The position numbers were made by a program, and so were the translations under genes. DNA of 37,504 bases from Fidelibacterota bacterium (GTDB taxonomy: Bacteria; Fidelibacterota; UBA8477; JABMPR01): positions 1-37,504 of the forward strand of contig JABMQQ010000028.1 of the NCBI GenBank assembly GCA_013202495.1. The letters run 5' to 3'. The stretch's first letter is position 1, and each line of letters starts with the position of its first letter. Shown piece by piece: positions 22,927 to 31,021 of the stretch. The notes beneath the pieces are model-generated. The model made no database searches and was not told the origin of the DNA. It worked only from the letters and a program-made list of their open reading frames with translations.

Positions 22927-23813
22927 TTCCAGAAAACATCAATTGCTTGTTTCAAACAATTGACCTCCAGGGGGGTAGTTCCCATGAGTTCACCATCTGG
23001 TGTCAAAACTTTGGGGATGTTTGTTTCAATCCGAATTTTACTGGCCTGGAAACAATCCACCTCTTCCATATGGATATGCTCACCAGTGATGATCTTGGGA
23101 AAACTCCTCATCAGACCGATTCTACTCTTGGGTCCCAGGATGGTTATATCCAGCAGACCATCATCAGTTTTAGCAGCAGGAGCCATGAGATAATTACCAG
23201 TATAACGGGAATTTGAGATTTCTACAAACACGTTTTCTCTTTCGATGAGCAGACCATCTAGATCCAGTTTGACCTGGAAGGTTTTTAATCGCAGAATATG
23301 ATAGAAACTCCCCAGGGTATATGAAATACTTCCCAGGGATTTCAGCTTATTTGCTGTGGCAACAATATCGGCCACCAGACCAACACCCAGGATGTTCAAG
23401 TAAAACCAGGTTTGTCCCTCGTTGGCAAACTGTCCCACATCAAATTTTTGAGTCTTTCCTGCTTTAATGATGTCTAGAGCAGGTTTCCAATCATGGTCAT
23501 GTAATTCCATATCTTTAACAAAAGCATTGCTTGTTCCCACCGGAATTACACCGATGGGTATGCGCACAGGAGAATCATTCCCAAAGTAACCGTTGATAAC
23601 CTCGAACAGAGTGCCATCTCCCCCAGCCGCAATAACAGCGCCATAATGACTAAAGTCAGCTTCTTTCACTAATTCTATCCCATGACCGTGGTGGTCTGTG
23701 ATCAGAATGTCACTGGCTAAGTCAATTTCCTGAAGGTATGCTTCAATCTGAGGTAAAAGTTTACCGGCCCGTCCGCGGGCAGCCCATGGATTATAAATAA
23801 TGAGATTTTTCAT
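22923..23813 (-). CDS. Diacylglycerol kinase-family lipid kinase (YegS/DagK-like)
   Basis: This 296-aa soluble lipid kinase phosphorylates diacylglycerol or a related lipid using ATP. Seen: NPWAARGRAG (the first nucleotide-binding loop), the diagnostic GGDGTLFEVINGYFG, and GVIPVGTSNAFVKDM. The family normally has GTxNDFA; here GTSNAFVKDM replaces the Asp-Phe-Ala, a small departure. The beta-sandwich C-terminal half (PAAKTDDGLLDI) is present. It is the first gene of the minus-strand trio with plsC and the transglutaminase-like gene. A second, clearly different DagK-like kinase lies at 26815-27735, so the two are not a recent duplication. Confidence 0.92.
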   Translation of the reverse strand: MKNLIIYNPWAARGRAGKLLPQIEAYLQEIDLASDILITDHHGHGIELVKEADFSHYGAVIAAGGDGTLFEVINGYFGNDSPVRIPIGVIPVGTSNAFVKDMELHDHDWKPALDIIKAGKTQKFDVGQFANEGQTWFYLNILGVGLVADIVATANKLKSLGSISYTLGSFYHILRLKTFQVKLDLDGLLIERENVFVEISNSRYTGNYLMAPAAKTDDGLLDITILGPKSRIGLMRSFPKIITGEHIHMEEVDCFQASKIRIETNIPKVLTPDGELMGTTPLEVNCLKQAIDVFWK

Positions 23814-23997
23814 CGGATCCGTTCATTCATTTTTTTACAAGATAATCGATTCAATATAGTTGAAAAAACGTTTCATCTTTGCAGATATTTCAGTGAGATG
23901 GCAAGATGCAGGACTTGATTGTAGTGGGCTCTTCATTTAGTTTTCATGGCTCCATCAACTCTGATGAAGCAAGCTTGATTTAAACGAAGGAACAACA

Positions 23998-25428
23998 ATG
24001 GATCTACAAACAATACTTTCTGGTATTGACGTCAGAGCTGATTGGATCGGTCTGCGTTATGTAAAGGAAAATACAGGATTTCGACTGGTCAGGGATGGAA
24101 AACCCGAGACCAATACAAGAGAATCAAAGCAAGGTGTCATGGTAGAAGTACTGGTAAATGGCCAGTTCGCCTACTATGGAACCAGCCGTCTCGATAAACC
24201 TGGTATACAGGCTGCTGCCGAGCGTGCTGTTAAGTTAGCGACTGCAGCTTCCAAATTTAGCCTGCACTCCTTTGGTATTGAGGCCCGACCTGTGGCGAAG
24301 GGGAGTTACAGTTCACCCTTTCAAACTGCCGCTGATGCATTCTCTCCAGGAGAACTATCAGATTTACTTATTAAGGCGACTGCAGAATTAAAAGTCTCAG
24401 ATAAAGTGGTTACCACCAATGCCATGGCACGAACTGTGGAAACTGAATCTCATTTTGTAGCTTCAAATGGAAGCGATGTCGAACAGAAATATCTCATGGT
24501 CTCAGCAGACTATTCTGCTATCGCCCATGAAGGCAGCGTGACACAAAAACGGACCGATGGTGGTCTATTGGCCAAAAGCTATCAGGCCGGTATGGAAGTA
24601 TTCAATGAAGCTGATGTGCTGGCACGCTGTCGCAATATCGGTGCAGAATCGGTTGAACTGCTCACAGCTGAAGAGTGTCCTACAGGCACCATGGATCTCA
24701 TCCTGGCCCCTGACCAGATGATGCTGCAGATTCACGAAAGTGTGGGTCACGCTTTGGAGATTGATCGAATTCTCGGTGATGAGCGGAATTATGCGGGATG
24801 GAGTTTTGTCCGATTGGAAGATTTTGGTAAGCTGCAGTATGGTTCGCCCCTCATGAACATCACCTTTGATCCCTATGTGGAGGGTCAATTTGCCTCTTAT
24901 GCCTATGATGATGGCGGCTTGAAAGCTGAGAAGGAGTTTCTTATCAAAGATGGTCTCCTGATTCGCGGTCTGGGTGGCATGGAGAGCCAATTACGCTCTG
25001 GCATAAATGGTGTGGCCAACTTCAGGGCCAGTTCCTGGAACCGTGCTCCCATTGATAGAATGGCCAACCTCAATCTGGAACCAGGCAATTCAACTCAGGA
25101 TGAGATGATTGCATCTGTTGAGAAGGGTGTCTTTATGACCTCCAATCGATCCTGGTCCATTGATGACTACAGAAACAAATTTCAGTTCGGTTGTGAATAT
25201 GGAAAGCTCATTGAAAACGGGAAACTGACCAAAACGGTTAAGAATCCCAATTACAGAGCCATTTCAAATCCATTCTGGCGCAGTCTGAAAATGTTGGGCA
25301 ATAGAGCCACCTTTGAAGTTTATGGAACTCCATTCTGTGGTAAAGGTGAACCCAATCAGATCATTCGTGTCGGACACGCCAGCCCATTGTGTCTGTTTGA
25401 TAGTGTGGAAATATTCGGTGGGGCTTAA
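23998..25428 (+). CDS. tldD: TldD-family metalloprotease subunit
   Basis: This 476-aa protein is the catalytic half of the TldD/TldE protease, which in E. coli matures microcin B17 and degrades CcdA. The zinc motif is H246ESVGH250 in QIHESVGHALEIDR, matching the HExxxH family pattern, with the following Glu. The conserved C-terminal block QIIRVGHASPLCLF has the Cys typical of the family. GAAGGA lies just before the ATG. The partner gene follows 57 bases downstream. The 184-base gap on its left is shared with the divergent DagK operon and shows no clear promoter. Confidence 0.93.
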   Translation: MDLQTILSGIDVRADWIGLRYVKENTGFRLVRDGKPETNTRESKQGVMVEVLVNGQFAYYGTSRLDKPGIQAAAERAVKLATAASKFSLHSFGIEARPVAKGSYSSPFQTAADAFSPGELSDLLIKATAELKVSDKVVTTNAMARTVETESHFVASNGSDVEQKYLMVSADYSAIAHEGSVTQKRTDGGLLAKSYQAGMEVFNEADVLARCRNIGAESVELLTAEECPTGTMDLILAPDQMMLQIHESVGHALEIDRILGDERNYAGWSFVRLEDFGKLQYGSPLMNITFDPYVEGQFASYAYDDGGLKAEKEFLIKDGLLIRGLGGMESQLRSGINGVANFRASSWNRAPIDRMANLNLEPGNSTQDEMIASVEKGVFMTSNRSWSIDDYRNKFQFGCEYGKLIENGKLTKTVKNPNYRAISNPFWRSLKMLGNRATFEVYGTPFCGKGEPNQIIRVGHASPLCLFDSVEIFGGA

Positions 25429-25485
25429 ACGCTGCCCAAATGCATCTGCAATTCTAACAGCTGATAATACTTATTGAGGTACCAT

Positions 25486-26808
25486 ATGGAAAAATTATTT
25501 AAACAAATTAACCAGACAATTATGGCTGAGCTCCGCGATGGAGAATATTTGGGGCTAGGTTTTGGAGGCGAGCAATCCACCTTCACTCGCATCAATGCAG
25601 CTAAAGTCAGACAAATAGGCAATGTGGATGAAGCCGATCTCGGTTTCAATCTCATTCTTAATGGCCGACGAACCACTGGCAGCATCTCGCTTTCTGGTGA
25701 TCTGGATGAAGATCTCAGCCGAGCCAGAGGAGAACTGGAACGATTGAGAGCTGAAGTCGTTCAGCTTCCTGAAGATCCTTATCTGGTGCTTCCTGAAAGC
25801 AAAGAAACCAGTCGCAGTGAAAAGCATGGCAATCTGCCTGACGCCGAATCGATTCCTGAAATACTATTGCCTGCCATGGGTAATGTAGATCTCACAGGAA
25901 TTTGGGCATCTGGTCGTGTTTATCAGGGCAATGCCAATTCAGCAGGTGGATATCACTGGTTTGCTTCAGATTCGTTCTCACTGGATTATTCACTCATTAC
26001 GCCTTCCGAAAAAATGGTCAAAGCAACCTATGCAGGCACTGAATGGGATCAGAAGGCCTATGAGGCGTTTCTAGCCGATTCGATTACCAAGCTGGAACTC
26101 ATGTCTCTGGCGCCTAAGAAGATCGAACCTGGCGATTACAGGACCTTTATTGCAGCAGCTGGTGTATCTGATATTCTGTCTATGTTCTCATGGGGTGGAG
26201 TTTCTGAGGCTGCGATTCGTCAGAGTGAGAGCTGTTTGGGAAAAATGCGCAATGAAAATGTCAAATTGAGCAGTTTGTTCTCTTTTTCAGAAGACTTTAG
26301 CTCCGGTTTTGCCCCTCGTTTTAACGGAAATGGGGAAGTGGCTCCTGAAAAGACCACCCTCATCGCTGGGGGTGAACTCACCAATACTCTGGTCAGCACC
26401 AGAACGGCCAAGGAATATGGTGTTGAATCGAATTTTGCATCAGAGGGTGAGAGTATGCGCGCTCCCTCAATGTCAGCAGGCTCATTAGAGGAGTCTGACG
26501 TTCTGGAAGTTCTGGGTACCGGTGTGTATCTCTCAAACCTCCATTATTTGAATTGGAGTGATATGATTGGTGGGCGGATTACTGGTATGACTCGCTATGC
26601 CTGTTTCTGGGTGGAAGATGGCAAAATTGTGGCTCCCATTGAGAACATGCGTTTTGATGATAGTATTTACAGCTTTCTGGGTGAAAACCTGGAAGCAGTT
26701 GCTGAGAAGTTGCAAATCAACCCTGATGTTGGAACCTATGAAGGACGGGAACTCAGTGCTATCGTTTGTCCTGGGATTTTGCTAAAATCATTTTCATTAA
26801 CCTTATAG
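25486..26808 (+). CDS. tldE: TldE/PmbA-family protease partner subunit
   Basis: This 440-aa non-catalytic partner is predicted to pair with TldD to form the protease cavity. It lacks any HExxxH motif, as expected. The family-like C-terminal region includes TGVYLSNLHYLNWSDMIGG, RYACFWVEDGKIVAPIENMR and a strand resembling that of TldD. The N-terminal beta-rich domain matches TldD only loosely. The start is the ATG at 25486, with GAGG 7 bases upstream; an in-frame TTG four codons earlier is less likely. The stop is six bases before the ATG of the next gene, so tldD, tldE and the lipid kinase form one operon. Confidence 0.9.
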   Translation: MEKLFKQINQTIMAELRDGEYLGLGFGGEQSTFTRINAAKVRQIGNVDEADLGFNLILNGRRTTGSISLSGDLDEDLSRARGELERLRAEVVQLPEDPYLVLPESKETSRSEKHGNLPDAESIPEILLPAMGNVDLTGIWASGRVYQGNANSAGGYHWFASDSFSLDYSLITPSEKMVKATYAGTEWDQKAYEAFLADSITKLELMSLAPKKIEPGDYRTFIAAAGVSDILSMFSWGGVSEAAIRQSESCLGKMRNENVKLSSLFSFSEDFSSGFAPRFNGNGEVAPEKTTLIAGGELTNTLVSTRTAKEYGVESNFASEGESMRAPSMSAGSLEESDVLEVLGTGVYLSNLHYLNWSDMIGGRITGMTRYACFWVEDGKIVAPIENMRFDDSIYSFLGENLEAVAEKLQINPDVGTYEGRELSAIVCPGILLKSFSLTL

Positions 26809-26814
26809 GTGCCT

Positions 26815-27735
26815 ATGCCCGAATCCACATCTAAACATCGCTATTTACTGATTGTCAATCCAGAGGCCGGAAGTCGCTCTACCATGAAAGCCCTGCCAGA
26901 GATTGAACGTCTCATGCGGGAACGCCAGGTAGAATTTGAATTCCACTTTACGAAAGAACGTGGTCATGCTACAGAATTGGTGAAGGAAGTTGGCTCCGGA
27001 TTCGATGTGGTAGTTTCGGTGGGGGGAGATGGCACGATCAATGAGATTGTGAATGGAATGCCAGATATTGATAAGCCTATGGGGATTTTGCCCATTGGTA
27101 CCGGTAATGATTTTGCTAGGAGTTGTTCAATAAAAACAGGTGATCTGGAATCTGCGGTGGATGTACTGCTGGCCCACGATGTTAAAAAGATTGATGTGGG
27201 GGAAGTGAATGGCCGAAGATTTATCAATGTCATGGGTCTGGGCTTTGAAGGGAGGGCAAATGATATAGGGAAATTGTTAGCCTTTCTGCATGGCACTCCA
27301 AAATACCTTATCGCTATTGGAGGTACCTACCTGACATACCGACGTATGCAGCTGGAAATCATGTTTAATGATGTGATCATTGACGAAAAGGTTTTTCTAC
27401 TCAGCATTGGTAATGGATGGAATGTGGGTGGTGGATTACAATTGACTCCAAAAGCAGTTTTAGATGATGGTGTCTTTGATGTAGGGTATCTGCAAAACAT
27501 CACTCGCTTCAGGATTCTTCAAGTATTTTCCAAACTATATGATGGTACAATTGATACGGTTCCAGAAGTTGAGATGTTTCAGACCAAGGAATTGTCAATT
27601 AGAAGTGATCGACCTATACCGGCCCATATAGATGGTGAATCATTTGATCCGGTCCAAAAGGAGTTTAAAGTAAGTTTGATTCCAAAGGCCATAGAGATCA
27701 TTGGAAATTGGTCAGCGGATTCGAGATTTAATTGA
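26815..27735 (+). CDS. Diacylglycerol kinase-family lipid kinase, second copy
   Basis: This 306-aa lipid kinase has the complete family signature: IVNPEAGSRSTMK at the N-terminus, VSVGGDGTINEIVNGM, and GILPIGTGNDFARS. Unlike the copy at 22923-23813, it keeps the GTGNDFA motif. The C-terminal half carries NGWNVGGGLQLTPKAVLDDG, with the Asp-Gly typical of the beta-sandwich. The ATG at 26815 is preferred to the GTG at 26809. It is tightly packed behind tldE; the reason for linkage to a protease is not obvious. The last bases run close to the next gene, 40 bases away. Confidence 0.92.
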   Translation: MPESTSKHRYLLIVNPEAGSRSTMKALPEIERLMRERQVEFEFHFTKERGHATELVKEVGSGFDVVVSVGGDGTINEIVNGMPDIDKPMGILPIGTGNDFARSCSIKTGDLESAVDVLLAHDVKKIDVGEVNGRRFINVMGLGFEGRANDIGKLLAFLHGTPKYLIAIGGTYLTYRRMQLEIMFNDVIIDEKVFLLSIGNGWNVGGGLQLTPKAVLDDGVFDVGYLQNITRFRILQVFSKLYDGTIDTVPEVEMFQTKELSIRSDRPIPAHIDGESFDPVQKEFKVSLIPKAIEIIGNWSADSRFN

Positions 27736-27775
27736 TAGATTATGCAATAACCATATAGGATCAGAGGTGATTTTA

Positions 27776-28675
27776 ATGAAACGTTTATTTATCGTAACAA
27801 TGGTGTTGGTAGTAGTAAGTAGTATGCTTATCGGCCAAGAGTTAAAGCCATATACCATGGGTGCGCAGAGTTCCGAAGCGCTGGATGTGGTTCGCGAAAA
27901 GACCAGTCGGGCACTTGTGGCTGCTGGTTTTACTATCCTGGGTGAATATCAACCTGCTATGGATGAAATGAGATGGGTTTACGTTGTTAATTCCTCTGAG
28001 ATGATCGAGGCTGTTCAAGAAATTGGTGAATTAGCGGGATTTGCTGCCGCCCTACGGGTAGGTCTCACTGTTGAAAATGACACTGTAAATATTTCATATA
28101 CAAACCCCATCTATCTGGGGAATGCCTATTTCCAGAAGAATTTTTCAGATGTTGAAGATAAATTTCTCATGGTTCAGGATAAACTGAAGCAAGCCATGGC
28201 TGAATTAGGGACGGTAAAGGATGAAGCTTTTGGTGCAGAAGAGGGTATGACACCAAAAGAAATTAGTAAGTATCATTATATGTTCGGTATGGAATACTTC
28301 CAGGATGTGGTTGAGCTCACTAAATTTTCCAGTTATTCCGTGGGGAAGAGCATTATTGAATCCAAAATATCTAAAGGTGGAGACACAAAGCTTGTCTATG
28401 CCTATGAAGTGCCAGGTCAGGATTTAAAACTTTATGGTATTGCCTTGAGTGGGGAAACTGGTGAAGAACATTTCCTACCCATTATTGATATCAGCACGCC
28501 AAAGCATACGGCGTTCTTGCCCTACGAAATACTTCTGAAGGGAAATACTGCTATCATGATGCATGGTCGCTATCGGATAGCTCTGGCTTTCCCTGATCTG
28601 ACCATGACTACCTTTTCCAAAATTATGTCTACTCCTCGCAATATTGAAGACTTGATGCGTTCAGTTACTGAGTAG
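27776..28675 (+). CDS. Secreted protein of unknown function, possible DUF302-like domain
   Basis: This 299-aa protein has a clear signal peptide (MKRLFIVTMVLVVVSSMLIGQ). The mature N-terminus has a pattern (VREKTSRALVAAGFTILGEY) like DUF302-type alpha/beta domains, in which a helix leads into AAGF and a beta strand. No catalytic motif or cysteine is visible. The middle (PIYLGNAYFQKNFSD) and C-terminal parts (YEVPGQDLKLYGIAL) are unfamiliar. I chose the ATG at 27776 because GAGGTGA lies upstream and the signal peptide starts there; the frame extends 25 codons into the kinase gene. It is followed by a strong terminator, so it ends the tldD operon. Confidence 0.78.
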   Translation: MKRLFIVTMVLVVVSSMLIGQELKPYTMGAQSSEALDVVREKTSRALVAAGFTILGEYQPAMDEMRWVYVVNSSEMIEAVQEIGELAGFAAALRVGLTVENDTVNISYTNPIYLGNAYFQKNFSDVEDKFLMVQDKLKQAMAELGTVKDEAFGAEEGMTPKEISKYHYMFGMEYFQDVVELTKFSSYSVGKSIIESKISKGGDTKLVYAYEVPGQDLKLYGIALSGETGEEHFLPIIDISTPKHTAFLPYEILLKGNTAIMMHGRYRIALAFPDLTMTTFSKIMSTPRNIEDLMRSVTE

Positions 28676-28698
28676 ACCAATATTATATTTCACTCGAT

Positions 28699-28736
28699 AA
28701 CCTGCCTCGTTTTGGATTCAAAACGGGGCAGGTTTT
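28699..28736 (+). terminator. Intrinsic terminator after the tldD-tldE-kinase operon
   Basis: A 16-base arm (28699-28714) pairs with 28719-28734 around a four-base loop with only one non-Watson-Crick pair, a G-T wobble in RNA. The stem has a GC-rich lower part (CCTGCC/GGCAGG) and runs into TTTT. It is the clearest terminator in the window. Confidence 0.88.
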
Positions 28737-28752
28737 AAATGGGGACATAATT

Positions 28753-29694
28753 ATGCAATATACAACACTGGGAAAACGTGGACCAAAGATCTCTACAGTC
28801 GGATTTGGAGCCTGGGCCATTGGTGGGATGAACTGGGGACCTACAGATGATGAGGTTTCGCTAAAGGCTCTCCACATAGCTATGGATGAAGGCGTTACCT
28901 TTATTGACACAGCTGATGTATATGGCTTTGGCCATTCAGAGGATCTCATTGCTAAAGTCTTAAAAGAACGTGGAAAAGGTGATCTCATCATTGCCACCAA
29001 GGCAGGGAATGACTTTTACTATGCCGGCCAGGAAACCGATAACGGTTATGGTGCCATCCAACAAAACTATAAAAAGGAATATCTCATTGAGGCAGCTGAG
29101 AAAAGTCTTAAGCGTCTCGGTGTGGAAACTCTGGATATTCTGCAACTCCACAGCCCCGATATTGAAAAACTGGAGTGGGATGACCCCTGGGAGGCATTGA
29201 CCAGGTTGAAGGAGCAGGGCAAGATTCAACATGCCGGACTCTCCATTCAATCTTTCAAAGAGTCGGAGCAGGCCTACCTCCTTGAACGACATCAGGATCT
29301 ACTGGATGTGATCCAGGTTCGCTATAACCTGCTAGAACGCAAGGCTGAAAAATTGCTCTTCCCTGAAGCCCTTAAATATGGAGTCGGTGTGATCGTCCGC
29401 ATTCCCATGCTGTTCGGATTGCTCAGTGGAAAATTTGATCGTAAAAGTGTCTTTGAAGGTGACGATCATCGACGATTTAATCTGGATACAGAGAAGTTGG
29501 ATAGCTATCTCACTAAAATGGAGTCCATGGACAATTTATACGACCGCTATGCAGAATGGAGCCCGGCTCAAATTGCTTTACGCTTTGGAATTTCCCATCC
29601 TGCCTGTCATGTATCTATTCCTGGTGGAAAGACACCTGATCAGGTCAAAGAGAATTGTGGTGCTTCGGATATGCCTGAAATCACATTGAAATAA
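28753..29694 (+). CDS. Aldo/keto reductase
   Basis: This 313-aa NAD(P)H-dependent oxidoreductase has the TIM-barrel AKR pattern. GFGAWAIGG is near the N-terminus, the catalytic Asp and Tyr lie in FIDTADVYG, the Lys in IIATKAG and the His in ILQLHSPD, completing the AKR tetrad. The C-terminal cofactor block SIPGGKTPDQVKENC is also typical. Length is normal. GGGGA lies upstream of the ATG. The stop is 12 bases before the next gene, an SDR, so the two are probably co-transcribed. The substrate cannot be told from sequence. Confidence 0.93.
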   Translation: MQYTTLGKRGPKISTVGFGAWAIGGMNWGPTDDEVSLKALHIAMDEGVTFIDTADVYGFGHSEDLIAKVLKERGKGDLIIATKAGNDFYYAGQETDNGYGAIQQNYKKEYLIEAAEKSLKRLGVETLDILQLHSPDIEKLEWDDPWEALTRLKEQGKIQHAGLSIQSFKESEQAYLLERHQDLLDVIQVRYNLLERKAEKLLFPEALKYGVGVIVRIPMLFGLLSGKFDRKSVFEGDDHRRFNLDTEKLDSYLTKMESMDNLYDRYAEWSPAQIALRFGISHPACHVSIPGGKTPDQVKENCGASDMPEITLK

Positions 29695-29706
29695 TTGAGG
29701 GAAAAA

Positions 29707-30522
29707 GTGGGGATTAAAAACAATAAAATCTTTATCACTGGTGCCAGTACCGGGATCGGGAGACAATTGGCTTTAGATTATGGCAAAGCTGGTGCCGAGT
29801 TGTGGCTCCTGGCAAGATCCGAAAGAAAATTAACCGATCTCGCAAGAGAAATTCAGAAGGCAGGTGGACAAGCCCATATCCTGATCTGTGATGCCACAGA
29901 TGAACCAGTCTTCCTCAAAGCACTGGGGATTGCTCAAGAGGAATCCGGTGGTTTTGATCTGGTGATTGCCAATGCGGGCTGGGGTGGCAGAATGCAGTAT
30001 CCTGGAGACAAAAATATAGAAGTTCTGAATCAGGTTATTGATTTAAACTTTCGGGCCGCGACTCAAACTTTGGAGTTTTTCGCAAAGTTTATGGTGATTG
30101 CAAGACATGGTCATCTCGTTGGAGTCTCCAGTATTGCAGGTTTCAGAGGTGCTCCCAGCGCTGCGGCTTACAGTGCCACCAAGGCTGCTTTAATTTCCTA
30201 TCTCGAATCACTCCGGTTCTCGTTGAGTCCCTTTGGAGTTTTTGTGACTGATATTCGGCCTGGTTTTGTGAGAACCCCCATGACAGATAGGAATGTGGTC
30301 CCCATGCCTTTCCTCATGGAAGTGGATAAGGCCAGCCACAAAATCAGAAGAGCTATCGCGAGAAAAAGAAAACGATTCACATTCCCCTGGCAAATGGCAG
30401 TGTTTCTCCATCTCGTAAAAGCTGCTCCCGACTTTCTCTATGATTGGGTAGCAGGTCTCACATTTGGAAAACAGGCTGTGTCGGGTCGCACAGGTAAGGC
30501 AGAATCGAACACCCCTGCTTAG
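29707..30522 (+). CDS. Classical short-chain dehydrogenase/reductase
   Basis: This 271-aa NAD(P)-dependent oxidoreductase has the cofactor motif TGASTGIG at the N-terminus, NAGWGG, the catalytic Ser in GVSSIAGFRG, and YSATKAAL (YxxxK). The C-terminal 60 residues carry basic and hydrophobic stretches (RAIARKRKRF) seen in membrane-associated SDRs that act on lipids or steroids. The GTG at 29707 is chosen because GAGGG lies 5-6 bases upstream; the TTG at 29695 abuts the preceding stop. The substrate is unknown. Confidence 0.92.
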   Translation: MGIKNNKIFITGASTGIGRQLALDYGKAGAELWLLARSERKLTDLAREIQKAGGQAHILICDATDEPVFLKALGIAQEESGGFDLVIANAGWGGRMQYPGDKNIEVLNQVIDLNFRAATQTLEFFAKFMVIARHGHLVGVSSIAGFRGAPSAAAYSATKAALISYLESLRFSLSPFGVFVTDIRPGFVRTPMTDRNVVPMPFLMEVDKASHKIRRAIARKRKRFTFPWQMAVFLHLVKAAPDFLYDWVAGLTFGKQAVSGRTGKAESNTPA

Positions 30523-30572
30523 ACAAACCTAGACTGTGTGCTTAGGGTGGTTCGACGAAGGGGACTAGCAAA

Positions 30573-30971
30573 ATTACGAGTGAGTTAACAAAATCCCGGG
30601 GGCAAAAACACGATGAATTAGCGCCCTATTGGGCTTCAGGTCTATTTGTTTGTGGAGCAACAGGTCTAGCAACTGTATGGATAAATCTGGGGCAATTTTG
30701 GTCTGGCTATGTTTTGGATATGGTGGGTCCGGCCTGGAATTACATTTTGATTAGAGGACTATTTACAACATACACTCAAAATGTATGGACACGATTCTTC
30801 ACACCCTTAAAAACAGTGACCATCTTTCTTCTCGTGTGCTTTGGGATAGAAATTGCACAACTTTTTAACCTATATGACTCTACTTATGATCCCTGGGATT
30901 TTTTAGCCTACGTATCAATTCTGGTTCCCATGTTTATCCTGGATTCATACACTTCGAGTAAGCACCTCTAA
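30573..30971 (+). CDS. Small VanZ/DUF2809-like membrane protein with probable ATT start
   Basis: This protein of about 132 aa has three to four helices. The hydrophobic, coding-looking frame continues well upstream of the first standard start (TTG 30714, ATG 30720): YWASGLFVCGATGLATVWI reads as a first membrane helix in the same frame. There is no ATG, GTG or TTG there before the in-frame TAG near 30545. An ATT at 30573 lies 9 bases after AAGGGG and would give MTSELTKSR. The later part (FGIEIAQLF plus DPWDFLAY) recalls the E-x-x-Q and D-x-x-D/N patterns of VanZ/DUF2809 proteins. It could instead be a gene with a damaged start codon, or begin at 30714 and lack helix 1. Function unknown. Confidence 0.6.
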   Translation: MTSELTKSRGQKHDELAPYWASGLFVCGATGLATVWINLGQFWSGYVLDMVGPAWNYILIRGLFTTYTQNVWTRFFTPLKTVTIFLLVCFGIEIAQLFNLYDSTYDPWDFLAYVSILVPMFILDSYTSSKHL

Positions 30972-31021
30972 AAATTCATCTTTCTTATAGACTCCCTCCC
31001 AATCAATCCTATACTTGAACG

